DNA of 64,000 nt from assembly GCA_015067945.1 (NCBI GenBank), contig SVLM01000006.1, positions 1 to 64,000 of the forward strand, in the 5' to 3' direction. The first letter of the stretch is position 1, and the number at the start of each line of letters is the position of its first letter. This document shows, one piece after another, positions 27,188-33,949 of this stretch. The DNA is from Oscillospiraceae bacterium. GTDB taxonomy: Bacteria > Bacillota > Clostridia > Oscillospirales > Oscillospiraceae. The translations under genes were made by a program, and so were the position numbers. The notes under the pieces were generated by a model, which made no database searches, was not told the origin of the DNA, and saw only the letters and a program-made list of their open reading frames with translations.

Positions 27188-27913
27188 TCAAAGCTCAGAT
27201 AACGCTTCCTCGTCAGCTACCAGAGTGAAATCCGGATGCAGCTGCAAAATCGAAGCGGGAACCGCAGGTGTCACCGGCCCGGTGATGGCTTCCATCAGGA
27301 TTTTTGCCTTGCTGCGGCCGCAGGCGATCATGACCACACGCTTGGCCTGCAGGATGTCCAGAATGCCCATCGTATACGCTTTTCGGGGGACCAGGTCTTC
27401 ACATGGAAAGAAACGGGCGTTGGCATCAATGGTGCTCTTGGTCAGCTCCACACAATGGGTTCCCTTTACAAATTTATCTGCCGGTTCGTTAAAACCGATA
27501 TGGCCGTTGTGACCGATACCCACCAGCTGCAAATCAATGCCGCCCAGCTCGTGGATCAGCCGGTCGTAGGCTGCACACTGGGCTGCTGCATCTTCGTCCA
27601 ACCCGTTGGGCAGGTAAATATTTGTCGGCAGGATATTGACATGAGCAAACAAATTCGTCTGCATAAAGTATGCATAGCTCTGGGGATGCTCCGGCCCTAA
27701 ACTCACATACTCGTCCAGATTCACGCTTCTCACACCGGAAAAATCCAAATCTCCTCGCCGATAGGCAGCGATGAGGTTTTCATATATACCCACCGGTGAA
27801 CTGCCGGTCGCCAGACCCAAAACCGAATCCGGCTTTAATGTAATTTGAGAGAAGATGTAGTTTGCCGCCTTACGGCTGGCCGCTTCAAAATCTCTTGCAC
27901 GAACAATTTTCAT
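27188..27913 (-). CDS. nagB: Glucosamine-6-phosphate deaminase
   Basis: Converts glucosamine-6-phosphate to fructose-6-phosphate and ammonia, feeding recycled amino sugar into glycolysis. The 241-residue product has GLATGSSPVGIYE, the catalytic NLDEY, and GIGHNGHIGFNEPAD. The ATG at 27913 (MKIVRARDFEAA) follows an AAGGAG at good distance; an upstream in-frame ATG lies beyond the promoter. It lies upstream of murQ on the same strand with its own promoter. No nagA is visible in this window. Confidence 0.95.
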   Translation of the reverse strand: MKIVRARDFEAASRKAANYIFSQITLKPDSVLGLATGSSPVGIYENLIAAYRRGDLDFSGVRSVNLDEYVSLGPEHPQSYAYFMQTNLFAHVNILPTNIYLPNGLDEDAAAQCAAYDRLIHELGGIDLQLVGIGHNGHIGFNEPADKFVKGTHCVELTKSTIDANARFFPCEDLVPRKAYTMGILDILQAKRVVMIACGRSKAKILMEAITGPVTPAVPASILQLHPDFTLVADEEALSEL

Positions 27914-27950
27914 ACAATGTACTCCTTTTCTGCTGCACTTCGATAAAATC

Positions 27951-27979
27951 AGCATATAGTTTGCTAACTTTTCTGTCAA
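27951..27979 (-). promoter_or_regulatory. nagB promoter
   Basis: On minus: TTGACA (27974-27979), 17 nt, TATGCT (27951-27956). Confidence 0.7.
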
Positions 27980-28037
27980 CCGATTGAAAAGAGTGCTGGA
28001 ATGAAAAATCTCCCCTCAAGAGAGTTGCCGTGCAATG

Positions 28038-28064
28038 CAAAAACCAGGGTGTTTCCACCCTGGT
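28038..28064 (-). terminator. Terminator after gtrA-like gene
   Basis: On minus: ACCAGGGTG, GAAA loop, CACCCTGGT, then TTTTT. It has the same stem sequence as the terminator at 25147. Confidence 0.8.
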
Positions 28065-28069
28065 CTCCA

Positions 28070-28492
28070 TTATTTCTCCTTAACAGCGGTGTCCAGACTT
28101 TTGCCGAACACCACAAACCGCTGAAACAGATATTCCGTCACAAAGTTAATGAGCATGGTACCGATGAGCACCACATACTCGTTCCACATAAGGCCGTAAG
28201 CCGGCTCGGTCAGCACCGCAGACCACCAGGTGGATAGGGGCGTGAACACCAAATAGAACCCAGCTACCTTTAACATTGCAATAGGCACATTGGCAGCGGA
28301 TTGGAAGGTAAACTTCCGGTTCAGGGTAAAATTCCACAGCACCGACAGACACAGAGCAATCAAATACGCCACCCAGTAGGTCATCCGTAAAACCTCGTTC
28401 AGCAACGTACAGCTTGCGATCTGGATAATGCCCGCACTCAGGGAGAAAAGAACAAATTTTGCTGTTCTAAGCCATTCTTTCCTTGTGTTCAT
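28070..28492 (-). CDS. GtrA-family membrane protein
   Basis: A 140-residue protein with four hydrophobic helices, typical of GtrA-like proteins that take part in moving lipid-linked sugars across the membrane. It has LIALCLSVLWNFTLNRKFTF, a family-like Asn-Phe-x-x-N-R-x-F-T-F segment between helices 2 and 3. The ATG at 28492 has GGAG 8 nt upstream; the longer frame would overlap the methyltransferase gene. It starts 14 bp after that gene, so the two are probably co-transcribed. No glycosyltransferase partner is adjacent. Confidence 0.85.
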   Translation of the reverse strand: MNTRKEWLRTAKFVLFSLSAGIIQIASCTLLNEVLRMTYWVAYLIALCLSVLWNFTLNRKFTFQSAANVPIAMLKVAGFYLVFTPLSTWWSAVLTEPAYGLMWNEYVVLIGTMLINFVTEYLFQRFVVFGKSLDTAVKEK

Positions 28493-28505
28493 CGCATTTT
28501 CTCCT

Positions 28506-29315
28506 TTATTTTCTACGTAGTTCCCAAAACGCCACTGCACTGGCTGCAGCCACATTCAGGGAATCCACTCCGTGGAACATGGGGATCTTCACAGTATAAT
28601 CACAGCTTGCGATGGTGGCCTCTGTCAGGCCGTCACCTTCGCTGCCCAAAGCCAGAGCCAGCCGGTCTTCGGCAGCAAGCTGAGGATCGTCAATGGAAAC
28701 AGATTCGTCGGTTAATGCCAAAGCAGCGGTTTTAAAGCCGCAGTTTCTCAAAAAGCCGGGCCAATCGGTGCAGTCCTCCGGCAGAAAGGTCCAGGGGATC
28801 TGAAACACCGTACCCATGCTGACTCTGGCACTGCGGCGATACAGAGGATCGCTGCATCCCGGTGTCAGCAGCACAGCGTCCATGCCCAAGGCTGCAGCAC
28901 TGCGGAAAATCGCTCCCACATTGGTGGGGTTCATCACATTTTCCAGCACAGCAATCCGCTTGGCGTTTTTCGCAATCTCCACCGCATCCGGCAGGGGAGA
29001 ACGCCGCATGGCACAAAGCACGCCCCGGGTCAGATGATAGCCGGTCAGCTGTGCCAGAAGCTGCTCGTCGGCGGTGTAAACCGGAATGTCACCGCACCGG
29101 GCAATGACCTCCCGGGCGGCCCCGTCAATGTCCTTGCGTTCCATCAGCAATGACACCGGTTGATAGCCGCCATCCAGTGCCCGATGAATCACCTTGGGAC
29201 TCTCTGCGATAAACATACCCTTAGCCGGCTCAAAGCGGTTTAGCAGCTGAGCTTCCGTCAGCCGGGCATATACATCCAAATTTGGGTCAGAAAAATCCGT
29301 AATCTCAATAACCAT
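28506..29315 (-). CDS. TrmH/SpoU-family RNA 2'-O-methyltransferase
   Basis: A 269-residue SPOUT enzyme that would use SAM to methylate ribose in tRNA or rRNA. The N-terminal substrate-binding part (residues 1-110) is followed by the knotted catalytic domain with motif 1 NPTNVGAIFRSAAALG, motif 2 LALALGSEGDGL and motif 3 PMFHGVDSLNVAAASA. The target nucleotide cannot be told. It lies 16 bp after the hydrolase gene. Confidence 0.92.
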   Translation of the reverse strand: MVIEITDFSDPNLDVYARLTEAQLLNRFEPAKGMFIAESPKVIHRALDGGYQPVSLLMERKDIDGAAREVIARCGDIPVYTADEQLLAQLTGYHLTRGVLCAMRRSPLPDAVEIAKNAKRIAVLENVMNPTNVGAIFRSAAALGMDAVLLTPGCSDPLYRRSARVSMGTVFQIPWTFLPEDCTDWPGFLRNCGFKTAALALTDESVSIDDPQLAAEDRLALALGSEGDGLTEATIASCDYTVKIPMFHGVDSLNVAAASAVAFWELRRK

Positions 29316-29331
29316 GGTTATGTATCTTCTT

Positions 29332-30270
29332 TCAATTTTCTGCGGCAGGGAAGTGCAGCTTCGCCACGGCTTCCTTGTACCCCTCCGGGTCGATCAGGTA
29401 GGCAAGGCCATGTCCTGCCCCGGGAACGGTGTGGAATACATGCTCCGCAGCACAAGCCTTGCTGCAGGCGTCACTCATTTCACATGGCACAAAGTTATCC
29501 CCTTCGCCGTGTACGAAAAATACCGGCACCTTACAGTTGGGCATAGCCTCAATGGGGGAGTAGCTGTCCAAATCAAACCCACCGAATATTTTCGCACCCA
29601 GCTTCACAAAGTGGTAGGCAAGCACCGGCGGTAAATGCATATCTTTTTTTATCACCTTTTGAATGATATCCTTGGCGGAGGTATAACCGCAGTCAGCGAT
29701 TACGCCAACTACATTTTCCGGAATGTTCTGTCCGGCGGCAATCATGACCGTCGCCGCACCCATGGAAATGCCCGTCAGGATGATCGGCACATCCTGAAAC
29801 CGTTCTGCCAGATAATTCGCCCAGCTCAGGCAATCCCGATGCTCGTGAATACCGAAGGTGATCACATGACCGTCGCTTCTGCCGCAGCCCCGCTGATCTA
29901 CCAGCAGTACACTGCGTTTCATAGCAAAGGACCGCTGCACGCCACCGCACAGATCCCGTTCTGCTTCGCCACGATAGCCGTGCATCATCAGCTCAATGGG
30001 GGCACCGGGGGCGTATTCGTAAAAATAACCTCTGAGGGTCAAACCGTCAAAAGACTGGATGGAAACATCCTCCCGGTTCATGGACCGGCATTCCTTCATC
30101 CAGGCAACCATTTGCTCCCGGAAGGGCTCATAAATCCTGCCTTCGGGAATAGGGTATTCATCCGGCCCGGCAGGCTTTCGTGGCTTTGCGTAAAAGGCCA
30201 TTCGGTAGCAAATGTAGGAAATGAGCAGTACCATAAGCACCACAGCTGCTGCAAGTAAAAGCAAAACCAT
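29332..30270 (-). CDS. Membrane-anchored alpha/beta hydrolase
   Basis: A 312-residue protein with an N-terminal membrane helix (about residues 2-23) and an alpha/beta hydrolase domain. It shows the oxyanion MMHGYRGE, nucleophile elbow GISMGAA, acid GEGDNFVP and the C-terminal GAGHG histidine. It resembles the serine aminopeptidase/esterase-type hydrolases anchored at the membrane in Firmicutes; the substrate is unknown. A GGGGG sits 7 nt before the ATG. It is first of a likely operon with the methyltransferase and gtrA-like genes. Its start lies 64 bp downstream of the terminator of RNA element A. Confidence 0.88.
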   Translation of the reverse strand: MVLLLLAAAVVLMVLLISYICYRMAFYAKPRKPAGPDEYPIPEGRIYEPFREQMVAWMKECRSMNREDVSIQSFDGLTLRGYFYEYAPGAPIELMMHGYRGEAERDLCGGVQRSFAMKRSVLLVDQRGCGRSDGHVITFGIHEHRDCLSWANYLAERFQDVPIILTGISMGAATVMIAAGQNIPENVVGVIADCGYTSAKDIIQKVIKKDMHLPPVLAYHFVKLGAKIFGGFDLDSYSPIEAMPNCKVPVFFVHGEGDNFVPCEMSDACSKACAAEHVFHTVPGAGHGLAYLIDPEGYKEAVAKLHFPAAEN

Positions 30271-30333
30271 ACAAAAACCCCCTTTACAAGAATGGGTTTA
30301 TTATACAACAGCAGCCAAAACAATGCAAGGGCA

Positions 30334-30396
30334 TAAAAAAAGAAATGACCCTTGACCGCCGTTCTCTTCGAACCGACACAGCCAAGGGTCATTTCT
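30334..30396 (-). terminator. Terminator of element A
   Basis: On minus: AGAAATGACCCTTG (30396-30383) and CAAGGGTCATTTCT (30354-30341) form a 14-bp stem with an apical hairpin, followed by TTTTTTT. Confidence 0.85.
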
Positions 30397-30421
30397 GTTC
30401 ACTCTTATTATCTAACATCAT
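30389..30421 (-). CDS. Tiny ORF in element A (10 residues)
   Basis: ATG at 30421 is preceded by GAGG at 7-nt spacing (GAGGTTAACCAATG). The frame encodes MMLDNKSEQK and stops at a TGA that lies in the left arm of the terminator. Element B has an 8-9 residue ORF at the same place. The peptide sequences are not alike, but the ribosome site and stop position are, so translation itself may matter. It could also be chance. Confidence 0.4.
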   Translation of the reverse strand: MMLDNKSEQK

Positions 30422-30838
30422 TGGTTAACCTCACTTTCTACAGTATCGTTTGCAGCCGTCCTGACGAAATCCACTCCGTATCACATGACTTCTTTTTCAC
30501 TATCCCTTCAGCGGGATGCTCTTATGCGTCGGAACATTTCCCTTAACGGAAAGGCTGCGGCTTCGGCTCTATCGAAATTCAAAAGGGGACCAGCTTGCCA
30601 GAACACAGCGTCTTGGTTGATTGTTGCTTCAATTAACTATGAACTGCGATTCTTCTTTTGACCTTGTTGCACCTCAAGGATCATTCATGTTCGATGTTTC
30701 GTTCTTGCGTTTCTTGGTTCGCTGCTGCGATCTAATAATCTGCTAAACTACTCTCTCATCGCTTCATGCTTGGCAAATGATCTTATGTACTTATAACCTT
30801 TTGAGTTGAGCCGAGAGGTAATCACCTCTTGTGTCTAT

Positions 30839-30867
30839 AAGATATCACAAACAAACAATAAAATCAA
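30839..30867 (-). promoter_or_regulatory. Promoter of element A
   Basis: On minus: TTGATT (30862-30867), 17 nt, TATCTT (30839-30844), followed by ATAGACAC exactly as in the promoter of element B. Confidence 0.6.
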
Positions 30868-30981
30868 TATGTAAAGCTGTACAAAATGACGAAAATGTAA
30901 TTGTGCAAAACACAGAAAGCTGTAGCACATGGACAAAAACAGTTGACAAAAATAATCTGTCTATTGATATTATTATCATGT

Positions 30982-31007
30982 TCGGCGGCTATACCGCCGA
31001 CTTTTTT
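30982..31007 (+). terminator. Orphan terminator-like hairpin
   Basis: TCGGCGG, CTATA, CCGCCGA, then CTTTTTT. A TTGACA at about 30943 with a weak -10 lies just upstream, so a very short transcript is possible. No gene is visible between the two divergent RNA elements. Confidence 0.5.
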
Positions 31008-31021
31008 GTCGCAAGTAGAGT

Positions 31022-31043
31022 GGGGCGATCTCAAAATCGCCCC
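31022..31043. repeat. Perfect inverted repeat
   Basis: GGGGCGAT (31022-31029) and ATCGCCCC (31036-31043) with a CTCAAA loop and no T tract. It lies between the divergent elements A and B. Confidence 0.5.
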
Positions 31044-31156
31044 AACAAAAGTATCATATCACACGGACAAATGTCTGTCAACAGAAAACTGTGCCGACAG
31101 CTGATTTTCTCTTTCTTGCCTAAAAACGGCCGGTTTTCTTTATGAATTATACCATC

Positions 31157-31185
31157 TTGTAATTGTCCCAATGCTGTGCTAAGAT
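31157..31185 (+). promoter_or_regulatory. Promoter of element B
   Basis: TTGTAA (31157-31162), 17 nt, TAAGAT (31180-31185), then ATAGACAC as in element A. Confidence 0.6.
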
Positions 31186-31381
31186 ATAGACACAAAGGGG
31201 TGATACCAATGATCTGATACATCCCAGGTTCCTAATGAAAAAGTGGAACCGCCGCCGTTGCTTTCCTTAACTCCTGATAACATACAATCCTTCATAAACA
31301 TCCAAATATGAATTCTTACAGGAGTAATTCAAATTTCGTCATGAAAGCAGACGGCGAATCTGCAGAAAGCGAGGTTAACCA

Positions 31382-31411
31382 ATGATCGAACCCAAGAATT
31401 CAGCGAAATAA
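31382..31411 (+). CDS. Tiny ORF in element B (9 residues)
   Basis: ATG at 31382 follows GAGG at 7-nt spacing (GAGGTTAACCAATG) and the frame encodes MIEPKNSAK, with its TAA inside the left arm of the terminator. Same layout as the tiny ORF of element A. It contains no Trp codon, so it is not a Trp attenuator peptide for trpB. Confidence 0.4.
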   Translation: MIEPKNSAK

Positions 31412-31463
31412 CCCTTGACCATCACAGTGATTTCGGTGCTTGGTCAAGGGTTATTTCATTTTT
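31405..31463 (+). terminator. Terminator of element B
   Basis: GAAATAACCCTTGACCA (31405-31421) and TGGTCAAGGGTTATTTC (31441-31457) form a 17-bp stem, followed by ATTTTT. Confidence 0.88.
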
Positions 31464-31474
31464 GGAGGAAGGGG

Positions 31475-31503
31475 TTGACAAATTGTGCCCACTGTTTTAC
31501 AAT
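31475..31503 (+). promoter_or_regulatory. trpB promoter
   Basis: TTGACA (31475-31480), 17 nt, TACAAT (31498-31503), at the start of the T-box leader. Confidence 0.8.
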
Positions 31504-31509
31504 GTGTGT

Positions 31510-31800
31510 AATTTCATAACAAAAACCGTTGAAGCGGGGATAAAGGCGATGCAAGCCATCACAGAGAGTCCGGATTTGCTGGGAGCCGGATATGAAGCAC
31601 ATTGTCAAATGGGCCGCTGAGGGCGTGGGGAAAAGGGGAAACCCTTAGTATACTGCGACGCGTGGGCATGCGTCAGTTGCCGGGAGTATGTTGGTACTCC
31701 GCAAAAGTGTGCGATGATTGTCGCAAACCAAGGTGGCACCGCGGATAATGATTATTCGTCCTTGACAGAGCATAAGCTGCTGTCAGGGGCTTTTTGTTTT
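31510..31800 (+). promoter_or_regulatory. Trp-specific T-box riboswitch
   Basis: The leader has the T-box core AAGGTGGCACCGCGG (31730-31744) and a terminator stem TCCTTGACAG/CTGTCAGGGG followed by CTTTTTGTTTTT (31759-31800). In Stem I, AGCGG pairs with CCGCT and GGCGATG with CATTGTC, leaving a specifier loop that contains TGG at 31610-31612, the tryptophan codon. Uncharged tRNA-Trp should favour the antiterminator and turn on trpB. Confidence 0.93.
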
Positions 31801-31836
31801 TGACAGTGCATCATACAATCCCAGGAGGTAAAGAAA

Positions 31837-33054
31837 ATGAAAATGAACGGCGTCGATTTTGAAACCTATTTCAAAAACTATCCGGATGAGAAGGGCTTCT
31901 ACGGCAATTATGGCGGAGCCTATATTTCCGACGAGCTGCGTAAGGCCATGGAGGAGATCACCGAAAGCTATTTCACCATCTGCAAATCCCGCCGCTTTAT
32001 TGCCGAGCTGCGACGGATTCGCAAGGAATTTCAGGGCCGTCCGACGCCCATTTCCTATCTGGAGCGTCTGTCCGGTACGCTGGGCAATGTACAGCTTTAC
32101 GTCAAGCGTGAGGATTTGAATCATACCGGTGCCCATAAGCTGAACCACTGTATGGGCGAAGCCCTTTTGGCAAAGTACATGGGCAAGAAGAAGGTCATCG
32201 CTGAGACCGGTGCCGGTCAGCACGGTGTTGCTCTGGCCACCGCCGCGGCTTATTTCGGCTTGGAATGTGATATTTATATGGGTGCTGTGGATATTAAAAA
32301 GCAGGCTCCCAATGTAGCACGGATGAAGATCCTGGGTGCCAATGTGATTGAGGTCACCGAGGGCCTGGCAACCTTGAAAGAGGCTGTGGATGCCGCCTTT
32401 GCTGCCTACGCCCGGGAGTACAAGGACAGCATCTACTGTATCGGCAGTGTGGTGGGTCCCCATCCGTTCCCCATGATGGTCCGGGATTTCCAGAGCATCG
32501 TGGGCATCGAAGCCAGGGAGCAGTTTGTGGGCATGACCGGCGAGCTGCCGGATGCGGTGGTTGCCTGCGTGGGTGGCGGCTCCAACTCCATGGGTATGTT
32601 CTCCGGCTTCCTCAATGACCCGGTGGACATCTACGGTGTGGAGCCCTTGGGTAGAGGCACCATGCTGGGTGATCATGCTGCCAGCCTGCAGTACGGCACC
32701 GAGGGCATCATGCACGGTTTCAACAGCATTATGCTCAAGGACGAAAACGGCGACCCCGCCCCGGTTTACTCTGTAGCCAGCGGTTTGGACTATCCCTCTT
32801 CCGGCCCTGAGCATGCATTCCTGCGGGATTCCGGTCGGGTCAAGTATGATGTTGTGGATGATGAAGCAGCTGTAGATGCATTCTTCAAGCTGTCCCGGCT
32901 GGAGGGCATCATCCCTGCCATCGAAAGCTCCCACGCCGTGGCCTACGCCATGCAGCTTGCCAAGAAGATGGGCAAGGGTTCGATCCTCATCTGCCTGTCC
33001 GGCCGTGGCGATAAGGACATGGACTATATCATCGAGCGTTACGGAATGCGTTAA
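31837..33054 (+). CDS. trpB: Tryptophan synthase beta chain
   Basis: TrpB condenses indole and serine to tryptophan with PLP. The 405-residue product is of the TrpB1 type, with GNYGGAYI at the start, [14 protein letters not shown] carrying the PLP lysine near residue 101, [10 protein letters not shown], and the phosphate-binding [17 protein letters not shown] at 31823-31827 serves the ATG at 31837; a second ATG two codons later is possible. No trpA or other trp gene is adjacent, and a terminator follows directly. The enzyme may therefore salvage indole, which is plentiful in the gut, or work with TrpA encoded elsewhere. It is controlled by the Trp T-box. Confidence 0.96.
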   Translation: MKMNGVDFETYFKNYPDEKGFYGNYGGAYISDELRKAMEEITESYFTICKSRRFIAELRRIRKEFQGRPTPISYLERLSGTLGNVQLYVKREDLNHTGAHKLNHCMGEALLAKYMGKKKVIAETGAGQHGVALATAAAYFGLECDIYMGAVDIKKQAPNVARMKILGANVIEVTEGLATLKEAVDAAFAAYAREYKDSIYCIGSVVGPHPFPMMVRDFQSIVGIEAREQFVGMTGELPDAVVACVGGGSNSMGMFSGFLNDPVDIYGVEPLGRGTMLGDHAASLQYGTEGIMHGFNSIMLKDENGDPAPVYSVASGLDYPSSGPEHAFLRDSGRVKYDVVDDEAAVDAFFKLSRLEGIIPAIESSHAVAYAMQLAKKMGKGSILICLSGRGDKDMDYIIERYGMR

Positions 33055-33060
33055 TAAAGA

Positions 33061-33086
33061 ATCCGGGGCATTGCCCCGGATCTTTT
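33061..33086 (+). terminator. trpB terminator
   Basis: ATCCGGGGC/GCCCCGGAT with an ATT loop, then CTTTT. It may also serve the convergent CAP-domain gene. Confidence 0.82.
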
Positions 33087-33696
33087 AGTTAGCAATGAAC
33101 ATCTGCGTCCAATAATTGCCGCCGGACACATATCCGACACCGATGTGGGTGTAGTTTACGTTCAGAATATTGGCCCTGTGGCCGGAGGAATTCATCCAAC
33201 CGTTGACTACAGCTTGGGGCGTTGCGTAGCCACGGGCGATATTTTCACCTGCACTGCGGAAAGAGATACCAAAGTTTCGAATCATCTGAAAGGGTGTACC
33301 ATATACAGGGCTGTTATGGGCGAAGTAATGGTTGTCCTTCATGTCCTGGGATTTGAAGCGTGCGACTCTGCCAAGTTCCCAGTTGTAGATAAGGGGCTTT
33401 AACCCGTTGTTCACGCGGATATCGTTGACCAAACGGATGACCTCCTGTTCGAAGTCTGTGATACCGGAATCCCTGGTAGGAATGTTGATAACGTCCCCCG
33501 GATAAATCAGGTCATAATTCTTGATCTGTGGGTTGGCATTTCTGATTTCGCTGAGGCCAACTTGATATTTGTTTGCGATTTTCCACAAACTGTCACCGGA
33601 AGAAACGGTGTGGGTCAGACCGGCAGCCAACACGTTGGTCAGCAGCACGGGAACGATCATAAAGGCACATAGTGCCAATGTAAACAGCTTTTTCAT
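33085..33696 (-). CDS. Secreted LysM and CAP-domain protein
   Basis: A 203-residue exported protein: a signal peptide (residues 1-25, ending LAA), one LysM peptidoglycan-binding domain (about 29-73, HTVSSGDSLWKIANKYQVG and GDVINIP), and a C-terminal CAP/SCP-like domain (about 82-203) with NHYFAHNSP, SAGENIARGY and SSGHRANILN. It resembles YkwD/SafA-type wall proteins; the CAP activity is unknown. AGGAGG precedes the ATG. A terminator and a gene for a Cys-rich peptide lie directly upstream on the same strand, so some transcription may be read-through from that promoter. Confidence 0.92.
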   Translation of the reverse strand: MKKLFTLALCAFMIVPVLLTNVLAAGLTHTVSSGDSLWKIANKYQVGLSEIRNANPQIKNYDLIYPGDVINIPTRDSGITDFEQEVIRLVNDIRVNNGLKPLIYNWELGRVARFKSQDMKDNHYFAHNSPVYGTPFQMIRNFGISFRSAGENIARGYATPQAVVNGWMNSSGHRANILNVNYTHIGVGYVSGGNYWTQMFIAN

Positions 33697-33712
33697 TTTG
33701 CTACAACCTCCT

Positions 33713-33750
33713 AAAAAAATAATGAGCGATCCCGCATGTTACGGGATCGC
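33713..33750 (-). terminator. Terminator/attenuator between Cys-rich peptide and CAP gene
   Basis: On minus: GCGATCCCG, a TAACATG loop, CGGGATCGC, then a T-rich tract (TTTTTTT at 33719-33713), directly before the CAP ribosome site. Confidence 0.8.
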
Positions 33751-33763
33751 CGGTTACTGCATA

Positions 33764-33853
33764 TTAGCAGCCGAAACCGCACAACTGGCACAGAAGCTGC
33801 CAGATAGAGCTGCAATCAAAGTTACAGTCAGAGTTGCAATTAAAAATAAACAT
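33764..33853 (-). CDS. 29-residue six-cysteine peptide
   Basis: A short gene with every mark of a real one: a TTGATA-N17-TACAAT promoter, AGGAGG 8 nt before the ATG, and a terminator after the stop. The product has Cys at 6, 10, 14, 22, 25 and 29, with an N-C-N-S-D-C-N-F-D-C repeat and the C-terminus CQLCGFGC. There is no typical signal peptide. It could bind metal, form disulfides, or be a modified-peptide precursor or signal; I recognise no family. The LysM-CAP gene follows on the same strand. Confidence 0.72.
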   Translation of the reverse strand: MFIFNCNSDCNFDCSSIWQLLCQLCGFGC

Positions 33854-33896
33854 TTTGCGAACCTCCTGTTGTTATTTGTCTCGCGAGGACAGGAGG

Positions 33897-33925
33897 ATTG
33901 TAACCGATTTGTAACCTTTTATCAA
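33897..33925 (-). promoter_or_regulatory. Promoter of the Cys-rich peptide gene
   Basis: On minus: TTGATA (33920-33925), 17 nt, TACAAT (33897-33902). GGTTACAA occurs twice, in the spacer and over the -10, a possible operator. Confidence 0.7.
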
Positions 33926-33949
33926 GCTGTAAATATTGGCAACGATTAT

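Larger units (their letters stand above)
30334..30836 (-). ncRNA. Structured RNA element A with embedded 10-codon ORF
   Basis: About 500 nt without a normal gene, bounded by a promoter (30839-30867) and a terminator (30334-30396). It starts AGACACAAGAGGTGATTACC, like element B on the opposite strand. It contains several strong local hairpins, for example ATCCC/GGGAT around GCTGAA and TTTCC/GGGAAA. Its 3' module, shared with B, has a helix (CTGCA 30451-30455 with TGTAG 30438-30442), then GAGGTTAACCAATGAT and a tiny ORF running into the terminator. The CTGCA arm overlaps GGCTGC (30452-30457), which can pair with GCAGCC (30553-30558). I cannot assign a known family; large ornate RNAs such as ROOL, GOLLD or OLE should be compared. 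Confidence 0.6.
31190..31463 (+). ncRNA. Structured RNA element B with embedded 9-codon ORF
   Basis: About 275 nt, paralogous to element A at both ends. It starts AGACACAAAGGGGTGATACC. Helices visible by eye are GGGGTG/CATCCC (31197-31202 with 31220-31225), GGTTCC/GGAACC (31227-31232 with 31245-31250), ACTCCTG/CAGGAGT (31270-31276 with 31319-31325), and a 12-bp helix (31254-31265 with 31343-31355, one bulged G). The 3' arm of that helix overlaps GCAGA (31347-31351), which can pair with TCTGC (31359-31363) just before the ribosome site, so two folds compete. It lies directly upstream of the trpB leader but has its own terminator. No known family recognised. Confidence 0.62.

Noticed and set aside
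30831-31145. 104-codon plus-strand frame between the RNA elements
   Set aside because: It runs through a terminator-like hairpin and a perfect inverted repeat, and the product has no protein-like pattern.
31382-31411. Trp attenuator leader peptide for trpB
   Set aside because: The tiny ORF has no Trp codons, and trpB already has its own promoter and T-box downstream of this terminator.
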